This document shows positions 1 through 4,550 of a stretch of 9,056 nt of DNA, in pieces (position 1 is the first letter of the stretch; each line of letters begins with the position of its first letter). Source of the stretch: Victivallales bacterium (lineage in GTDB: Bacteria; Verrucomicrobiota; Lentisphaeria; Oligosphaerales; Oligosphaeraceae); NCBI GenBank assembly GCA_017964325.1, contig JAGCSE010000207.1, forward strand, positions 1 through 9,056, written 5' to 3'. The notes beneath the pieces were generated by a model. That model saw only the letters and a program-made list of their open reading frames with translations, was not told the origin of the DNA and made no database searches. The position numbers and the translations under genes were made by a program.

Positions 1-9
1 AGTCAATAT

Positions 10-15
10 GGAGGA
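10..15 (+). promoter_or_regulatory. Ribosome binding site of the first gene
   Basis: GGAGGA lies four bases before the ATG at 20. An in-frame ATG at 8 also exists but overlaps this Shine-Dalgarno sequence and has only seven bases of window before it, so the site favours the start at 20. Confidence 0.6.
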
Positions 16-19
16 TGGT

Positions 20-424
20 ATGAACGAGGAAGAGGCGGATCTGAAGTGCGCACTGGAAGATTTGCAATGTGAACTGCAAGACCTGAGAGACGACATTCAA
101 GATGAGATTGAATCGGCCATTAGTGATGCTATAAGCGAATACTTCTCTGAAGGAATTGAGGATTTTCTGGCCACTCATCAGTTTGTGTTAAAGGATGGGA
201 CCGTTGTGCAGACACGGCAAAGAACCAGAGTCATGGCTCCTGATAAAAAGAAAGTGCTTATCTGCTATGGAGGAGCTAAGGTTGTTGGCAGTGCCTTGCA
301 TATACAAACTCGCGTGAGCTCGTGGGAGGATCTTTATACATATCCAACTGAGAGCGAAGCTATTGCAGCACTTCAGAAACTAAACAACGGCATGGAGCAA
401 GGAGTGTCTCTGATTGAACTGTGA
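20..424 (+). CDS. Hypothetical acidic coiled-coil protein
   Basis: This 134-residue protein was not recognised. The start at 20 is chosen over the in-frame ATG at 8 because GGAGGA (10-15) sits at a usable distance from it. Residues about 3-40 are very rich in Asp and Glu, with hydrophobic residues at alternating 4- and 3-residue steps (L8, L12, L15, L19, L22, I26), the pattern of a coiled coil. C10 and C17 are exactly one heptad apart, so they lie on the same face. From about residue 50 the composition changes to a basic, beta-rich segment (roughly 50-95) and then an amphipathic helix with an acidic end. There is no signal peptide or membrane segment, so it is probably cytoplasmic and oligomeric. 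Its codons look more AT-rich than those of the next gene. The next start is 31 bases downstream, but a possible promoter overlaps this gene's 3' end, so co-transcription is uncertain. The function is unknown; an adaptor or regulatory role would be guesswork. Confidence 0.72.
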   Translation: MNEEEADLKCALEDLQCELQDLRDDIQDEIESAISDAISEYFSEGIEDFLATHQFVLKDGTVVQTRQRTRVMAPDKKKVLICYGGAKVVGSALHIQTRVSSWEDLYTYPTESEAIAALQKLNNGMEQGVSLIEL

Positions 425-444
425 ACGCCTCCCTTCCATATGAT
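414..444 (+). promoter_or_regulatory. Candidate promoter for the esterase-like gene
   Basis: TTGAAC (414-419) and TATGAT (439-444) resemble sigma-70 type -35 and -10 boxes, but the 19-base spacer is longer than usual. The -10 box ends 11 bases before the ATG at 456, so transcription from it would give a leader of only a few bases. No Shine-Dalgarno sequence is present in front of that ATG, which fits a leaderless message. This is pattern matching only. Confidence 0.3.
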
Positions 445-455
445 TGTACAAAACA

Positions 456-2459
456 ATGAAATCATTGTCAATTAGCATTTTATTATTAATGGTATCGGTT
501 TCAACGGCCTTTGGAGAAAAGAAAATGGAAAAGAACGGCTATGGTCACATGGTGTTGGATTACTACGTGGAGCGGTTGCGGGCGATGCGCGCGGAGCGCC
601 ACGAACGGTTGTCGAAACTGAAGACGAAGGAGGACGCCATCGCCTACCAGCAATATGTCCGCGGCGTTGTCGATAAGGCGTTCGGCCCTTGGCCTGAACG
701 AGTTCCGTTGGACATCCAATATGGTGAGACGTTGCAGCGCGACGGCTACCGCATCGAGAAGGTCTCTTTCAACAGCCGTCCGAACTTCCGTGTGACGGCC
801 GATTTGTACATTCCGGACGGCCTGAAAGGAAAGGCTCCGGCCGTGTTGGGATCCTGCGGTCACGGCATCGAAGGCAAGGCGACGGATACGTATCAGTCGT
901 TCAGCGTGCGGCTTGTGAAGAACGGCTTCGTCGTTTTGCTTTACGATCCGATCCAGCAGGGCGAGCGCGACCAGTATGTGAATCTGGAAAATCGCGGCGT
1001 CGGAAAAGGCTTGTGCGACGCGCATAACGTCATGGGTAAGCAGCTTGAGCTGCTCGGCGAGAATTTCTGCGGATGGCGCGTATGGGACGGCCGTTGCGCA
1101 TTGGATGTCCTGTTGTCGCGGCCGGAAGTCGATCCGACTCGCATCGGCATGACGGGCAATTCGGGCGGCGGCACGCTGTCGGAATGGATCTGGGCGAACG
1201 AGCCGCGTCTGACGATGTGCGCTCCAAGTTGCCATGTGACAAGCTTTTTGACGAATCTGGAGAACGAATTGCCGACGGATGCGGAGCAGTGCCCTCCGGG
1301 CGTAATCGGCGCGGGTTTGGAGATGGTCGATCTGATGTACACGCAGGCTCCGAAACCGGTCATGCTGCTCGGTCAGCGCTATGATTTCTTCGAACGCCGC
1401 GGCCTGAAGGAGGCGTATGCGGATTTGAAGGCGTTCTACAAGCTGTTCGGCGCAGAGGACAAGGTGGAACTGTTCATCGGGCCGACGCAGCATGGCTATT
1501 CGAAGCACAACCAAGACGCGATGGTCGGATTCTTCCGCCGCGTCAGCGGAATGGAAGGCGAACAAGTCTTCATGGATCCTGTTCTGGAATCGCAGGATAC
1601 GCTGGCCGTCCTGCCGGAGAAGAACGTCGTGAAGGCGGGTTCGACGCCGATTCAGGACATCATCCGCGAGAAAGCTGCCGCGTTGGCGGCAGCGAGGAAG
1701 CCAATCGCCACGAATGAATGGAAGACGCTTTTGGGCAATGTGTTGCAGCTGCCGGAAATTCCCGCCGAGCCGCCGCATTTCCGTATTCCACGCGCGTTGA
1801 AGGTTGCCGGCAAGACGTGGGCGCGCTATGCAGTGGAGACGGAAGGCAGCGTCCGCGCCATCATGCGGAAGCGCATGGTGAACGGCGGTCTGGCGAACTC
1901 GTTGGACGTGGAGGAGGAAGTCTGGCTGTATCTGCCGCACACGTCTGTCGAAGTGGATGCGAACGAAAGCGAATTCATGAAGGGCGTGAACGCCGATGGC
2001 GTGTTGTATGCCGTTGATGTCCGCGGACTTGGCGAATCCATGCCGGAGGAGCCGTACGGCGGTTTCTTCCAATCCTACGGCATGGACTACATGATGCACT
2101 GCTTCGGGCTGATGTTCGGTGAAAGCTATCTCGGGCGGCGCGTCTATGACGTGCTGCGCACGATGCAGCTCCTGAAGGCTGAAGGCGCGAAGAAGATCCA
2201 TCTCTATGGCCGTGGGCAGGGCGCGATCATCGCGGCGTTCGCGGGCATGCTCGACGACGCCGTCGCCGATGTGACGTTGGCGGACACGCCGAAATCCTTC
2301 CAGGAGTGGACGGACTATCCAGTCCCGTCATGGCCGTCCGCCATGATGCCATGGGCCGTGCTCAAGTCGTTTGATCTGCCTGACTTGTACGCCGCGTATG
2401 GCGACAGGCTGAAGATCGTCTCGAATTGGAATGCGGAAATGAAAGCAATTGACAATTAA
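456..2459 (+). CDS. Secreted tandem alpha/beta-hydrolase, acetyl xylan esterase-like
   Basis: Predicted exported carbohydrate or carboxylic ester hydrolase of 667 residues, probably removing acetyl or similar groups from plant or host polysaccharide. Residues 1-18 form a signal peptide (K2, then a Leu/Ile/Val core, with S-T-A before the cut). The first hydrolase domain, about residues 80-375, has the G-H-G motif around H136, the nucleophile elbow G-N-S-G-G-G with S236, then D310 in R-Y-D-F-F and H346 in Q-H-G-Y, a credible complete catalytic triad. A second hydrolase-like region, about 425-660, carries G-R-G-Q-G at 585-589, so its nucleophile position is Gly587 and it is probably non-catalytic. 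Such tandem proteins are common in Planctomycetes and related bacteria. The ATG at 456 is preferred to an in-frame TTG at 444. A second ATG at 525 follows GGAG and would give a form without signal peptide. The final residues and stop come from a heptamer repeat. The substrate is not determined by the sequence. Confidence 0.85.
   Translation: MKSLSISILLLMVSVSTAFGEKKMEKNGYGHMVLDYYVERLRAMRAERHERLSKLKTKEDAIAYQQYVRGVVDKAFGPWPERVPLDIQYGETLQRDGYRIEKVSFNSRPNFRVTADLYIPDGLKGKAPAVLGSCGHGIEGKATDTYQSFSVRLVKNGFVVLLYDPIQQGERDQYVNLENRGVGKGLCDAHNVMGKQLELLGENFCGWRVWDGRCALDVLLSRPEVDPTRIGMTGNSGGGTLSEWIWANEPRLTMCAPSCHVTSFLTNLENELPTDAEQCPPGVIGAGLEMVDLMYTQAPKPVMLLGQRYDFFERRGLKEAYADLKAFYKLFGAEDKVELFIGPTQHGYSKHNQDAMVGFFRRVSGMEGEQVFMDPVLESQDTLAVLPEKNVVKAGSTPIQDIIREKAAALAAARKPIATNEWKTLLGNVLQLPEIPAEPPHFRIPRALKVAGKTWARYAVETEGSVRAIMRKRMVNGGLANSLDVEEEVWLYLPHTSVEVDANESEFMKGVNADGVLYAVDVRGLGESMPEEPYGGFFQSYGMDYMMHCFGLMFGESYLGRRVYDVLRTMQLLKAEGAKKIHLYGRGQGAIIAAFAGMLDDAVADVTLADTPKSFQEWTDYPVPSWPSAMMPWAVLKSFDLPDLYAAYGDRLKIVSNWNAEMKAIDN
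513..527 (+). promoter_or_regulatory. Possible internal translation start in the esterase-like gene
   Basis: GGAG at 513-516 lies eight bases before an in-frame ATG at 525 (Met24). The annotated ATG at 456 has no visible Shine-Dalgarno site, whereas this one does. Starting here would remove the signal peptide and give a cytoplasmic enzyme. The signal-peptide codons before this point are clearly AT-rich and the codons after it GC-rich. It may also be chance, since Lys/Glu codons readily create GGAG-like sequence. Confidence 0.3.
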
Positions 2460-2467
2460 CAATTTAC
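2447..2467 (+). repeat. Three tandem heptamers AATTNAC over the esterase-like stop codon
   Basis: The copies are AATTGAC (2447-2453), AATTAAC (2454-2460) and AATTTAC (2461-2467), differing only at the fifth base. The stop TAA at 2457-2459 lies in the second copy, so the last codons of the upstream gene are made by the repeat. Short heptanucleotide tandem repeats of this kind are known at gene borders in several bacterial groups. With three copies, chance is possible but unlikely in such exact register. Confidence 0.6.
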
Positions 2468-2479
2468 ATTTTTCTCTCA

Positions 2480-2504
2480 CGTCTCATGTCTCTCGTCTCA
2501 TGTC
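2480..2504 (+). repeat. Direct repeat of CGTCTCATGTC with 14-base period
   Basis: CGTCTCATGTC occurs at 2480-2490 and again at 2494-2504. ACGAGACAT at 2533-2541 can pair with ATGTC and TCGT of 2486-2496 if two bases bulge out, so a weak long-loop hairpin is possible. No T-run follows, so it does not look like an intrinsic terminator. The role is unknown. Confidence 0.5.
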
Positions 2505-2534
2505 AGAACAGACAATGGAAATGGCACGGGATAC

Positions 2535-2564
2535 GAGACATAAAACATGACAAAGAACTATAAT
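2535..2564 (+). promoter_or_regulatory. Candidate promoter for the UbiB-like gene
   Basis: A perfect TATAAT (2559-2564) is preceded at 18 bases by GAGACA (2535-2540), which shares four of six bases with TTGACA. The -10 box ends 13 bases before the ATG at 2578, so transcription would begin about seven bases or fewer before the start codon. The gene has no Shine-Dalgarno site, consistent with a leaderless or nearly leaderless message. Confidence 0.42.
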
Positions 2565-2577
2565 CAATCAATATATC

Positions 2578-4281
2578 ATGGGTAGTTTTGACACCATCCG
2601 ACATTTACCGCAAGCGTATCGGCGATTGGGCCGTTTTCGCCACATCGTGCGTGTGTTCTTCAAGTACGGTTTTGACACGGTGTTCGACTCCCTGCGGGAA
2701 AGCGTGCCACGTGCCTTGAAACGGCTGTTCATGCCGTGGAAAAAAGACGAGACAATTGAAATCGCCGCGAAATACAGTATGCCAGAACGTCTGCGCATGG
2801 CGTTCGTGGAGCTTGGACCGACATTTGTGAAGCTCGGCCAGCTTCTTGCACAACGTCAGGACATGATTCCGCCTGATTTCGTCCATGAATTCAGCAAGTT
2901 GCAGGACAAGGTGCCGCCATTTGGCATGGATCATGTGCGGCAACAGATTCGTGACGAGCTTGGTTGTGAATTGGAAAAGGTGTTTCCCGTGTTCGATGAA
3001 CATCCTGTCGGAGCGGCTTCCATGGCGCAGGGTCATCGTGCGAAATTGGCAGACGGAACGGAAGTCTTTGTGAAGATTCAACGGCCAGGCATCGAGCAGA
3101 GCATGAGGCTGGATTTGGAGATTCTTGTACAGATGGCCACAGCCTTGGAACGCCACAGCGAGGAACTTGGATTTTTGCGGCCCGTAAGAATCGTGGAGGA
3201 GTTCAAGGATTCGCTGGAGCAGGAATTGGATTTCACGCGGGAAATGGCGAACCAAATGCGTTTCGCACATCAATTTAAAAATCGTGAAGGTATCCATATT
3301 CCAAAGGTTTATGAAGAATACTGCACAAAACGGATTCTTGTGATGGAATTTGTTCGTGGCATCAAGGCGACAAATTTAGACGACTTGCGCACGGCTGGTG
3401 CGGATTTGGTAAAATTGAGCGAACTGGGAGCGAATCTGCTGCTGGAGCAGTTCTTCGATTTTGGTTTCTTTCATGCAGACCCGCATCCAGGAAACATGAT
3501 TTTCCAATTGCCATCAACCATCTGCTATATTGATTTCGGTAATGTGGGACGTATTACGGTCGATGAACAGAAATTGTTCGGCGACATGATGATGTATCTG
3601 GTATCACGTGACTTTAAATCCTGCGCCCGCGTATTGGTAGGTTTGACGGAACATGAAGGCGAGCCAGACATGGGAGAGCTGGAACGTGATTTGAGCGCAT
3701 TTTCAGACCAACATTTGCATCGCCGCCTGAACAATCTTGACATCAATGCCGCTTTGCATGACCTTTATCAGCTCTGTTATCGGCAAGGATTGTTTTTAAG
3801 ACCACATATCTATTTGATGTTAAAGGCACTAGCTATGAGTGACAAACTCGGTCGGGACATGAATCCCAATTTCGAGCTCATGAAGCAAATCCGACCGTTC
3901 GCGGAAAAGTTGCTGTTGGAGCAGATGAATCCACTTTCTGCCTTAAAGAAAGTAAAGGCGTATAGCCATGATTTAGGCGAACTTATGGATGATGCGCCAC
4001 GTGATGTACGGCAGTTACTGAAACAACTGTTGCATGGCAAACTACATTTCGAGCATACAGTGCAGGGAATGACAAATCTGAGCAAAGTGTTCGACGGCGT
4101 GTTCAACCGACTGGCGGCGGCAATCGTGCTGGCGGCGATGTTGGTCGGCTCGTCGATTGTCGTGCATGCGAATCCGAAGCCACATTGGTATGGTACGTCC
4201 ATCATGGGGCTGTTGGGATATATCATATCCGCCGTCGGTGGTTTGTTGTTATTATGGGATATGATGAAGCATAGGGGATAA
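2578..4281 (+). CDS. UbiB/ABC1-family atypical kinase-like membrane protein
   Basis: A 567-residue member of the ABC1/ADCK/UbiB family, full length for the group. These proteins bind ATP, act at the inner membrane and support isoprenoid quinone synthesis or lipid homeostasis; most show ATPase rather than clear protein-kinase activity. Visible family marks, in order: the K-L-G-Q motif at 85-88 that covers the active site, the Ala-rich loop G-A-A-S-M-A-Q at 145-151 replacing a normal glycine loop, the nucleotide-binding Lys K166 in V-K-I-Q, the catalytic-loop motif H-A-D-P-H-P-G-N at 299-306, and D319-F-G for metal binding. Two C-terminal membrane helices span about 512-531 and 541-560. The ATG start has no Shine-Dalgarno site, but a perfect -10 box lies just before it. 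A likely terminator follows about 90 bases after the stop, so it is probably a single-gene unit. No quinone-synthesis neighbours are present, so the symbol ubiB is not assigned. No key residue is missing. Confidence 0.93.
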   Translation: MGSFDTIRHLPQAYRRLGRFRHIVRVFFKYGFDTVFDSLRESVPRALKRLFMPWKKDETIEIAAKYSMPERLRMAFVELGPTFVKLGQLLAQRQDMIPPDFVHEFSKLQDKVPPFGMDHVRQQIRDELGCELEKVFPVFDEHPVGAASMAQGHRAKLADGTEVFVKIQRPGIEQSMRLDLEILVQMATALERHSEELGFLRPVRIVEEFKDSLEQELDFTREMANQMRFAHQFKNREGIHIPKVYEEYCTKRILVMEFVRGIKATNLDDLRTAGADLVKLSELGANLLLEQFFDFGFFHADPHPGNMIFQLPSTICYIDFGNVGRITVDEQKLFGDMMMYLVSRDFKSCARVLVGLTEHEGEPDMGELERDLSAFSDQHLHRRLNNLDINAALHDLYQLCYRQGLFLRPHIYLMLKALAMSDKLGRDMNPNFELMKQIRPFAEKLLLEQMNPLSALKKVKAYSHDLGELMDDAPRDVRQLLKQLLHGKLHFEHTVQGMTNLSKVFDGVFNRLAAAIVLAAMLVGSSIVVHANPKPHWYGTSIMGLLGYIISAVGGLLLLWDMMKHRG

Positions 4282-4368
4282 CCGCCTTCAGTGACGATTC
4301 TTTTTTGTGGAATAGAGAATATCTGTAATGTCATGTTTCAGCGTAAATTGGACACGCTGGGTTGCGTC

Positions 4369-4404
4369 CATCCCAATAATTTTCATGGGATGTGATTTTT
4401 TTTT
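4369..4404 (+). terminator. Probable intrinsic terminator after the UbiB-like gene
   Basis: CATCCCA (4369-4375) and its perfect reverse complement TGGGATG (4386-4392) enclose a 10-base loop. Three bases later comes a run of nine T (4396-4404). This is the layout of a rho-independent terminator, although the stem is only 7 bp. A second possible hairpin just upstream (4349-4357 with 4364-4370, two-base bulge) shares bases 4369-4370 with it and could compete. Confidence 0.65.
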
Positions 4405-4430
4405 GGATTAATTACTTGCATAAAAAAATG

Positions 4431-4459
4431 TTAAGAGTAAGTTAGGATAAAGTTAAAAT
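4431..4459 (+). promoter_or_regulatory. Candidate promoter for the kinase-lyase operon
   Basis: TTAAGA (4431-4436, four of six matches to TTGACA) and TAAAAT (4454-4459, five of six to TATAAT) are separated by 17 bases. It lies just after the terminator and would give a leader of about 85 bases before the ATG at 4551. The surrounding DNA is AT-rich, so a chance match is possible. Nothing else gene-like is seen in the 269-base spacer 4282-4550. Confidence 0.38.
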
Positions 4460-4472
4460 TTTCGTATGCAGT

Positions 4473-4520
4473 GTCTGAAAACTGGATAAACAAAGTACTT
4501 GCTCATAGAGTCTGAAACTG
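4473..4520 (+). repeat. Imperfect direct repeat in the kinase leader
   Basis: GTCTGAAAACTG (4473-4484) and GTCTGAAACTG (4510-4520) differ by one A and start 37 bases apart. They lie downstream of the candidate promoter and before the kinase gene. They could be two half-sites for a regulator, but no symmetry or known operator is recognised. Confidence 0.3.
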
Positions 4521-4525
4521 TTACC

Positions 4526-4530
4526 GGAGG
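4526..4530 (+). promoter_or_regulatory. Strong but misplaced Shine-Dalgarno sequence
   Basis: GGAGG ends 20 bases before the ATG at 4551, too far for normal use. At the ideal seven-base distance is a TTG at 4538, but that reading frame differs from the kinase and runs without recognisable domains to 4774. No start codon in the kinase frame lies between GGAGG and the ATG. Confidence 0.4.
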
Positions 4531-4550
4531 ACGCTCATTGCGTAAAGAAA

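Noticed and set aside
501..2201. A 566-codon open frame on the minus strand opposite the esterase-like gene
   Set aside because: Its translation is rich in His, Arg and Gln, with no recognisable motif, while the plus strand encodes a protein with a full catalytic triad. It is a shadow of GC-rich third codon positions.
2460..2577. Spacer after the esterase-like gene as an intrinsic terminator or small RNA
   Set aside because: The only hairpin needs a two-base bulge and a 36-base loop and has no T-run after it.
2605..3297. A 230-codon minus-strand frame opposite the UbiB-like gene
   Set aside because: No domain or ribosome binding site, and it lies fully opposite conserved kinase motifs.
4349..4404. 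Two adjacent hairpins as a riboswitch or attenuator
   Set aside because: They follow the UbiB-like stop and precede the candidate promoter of the next gene, they match no riboswitch core I know, and the second alone is explained as a terminator.
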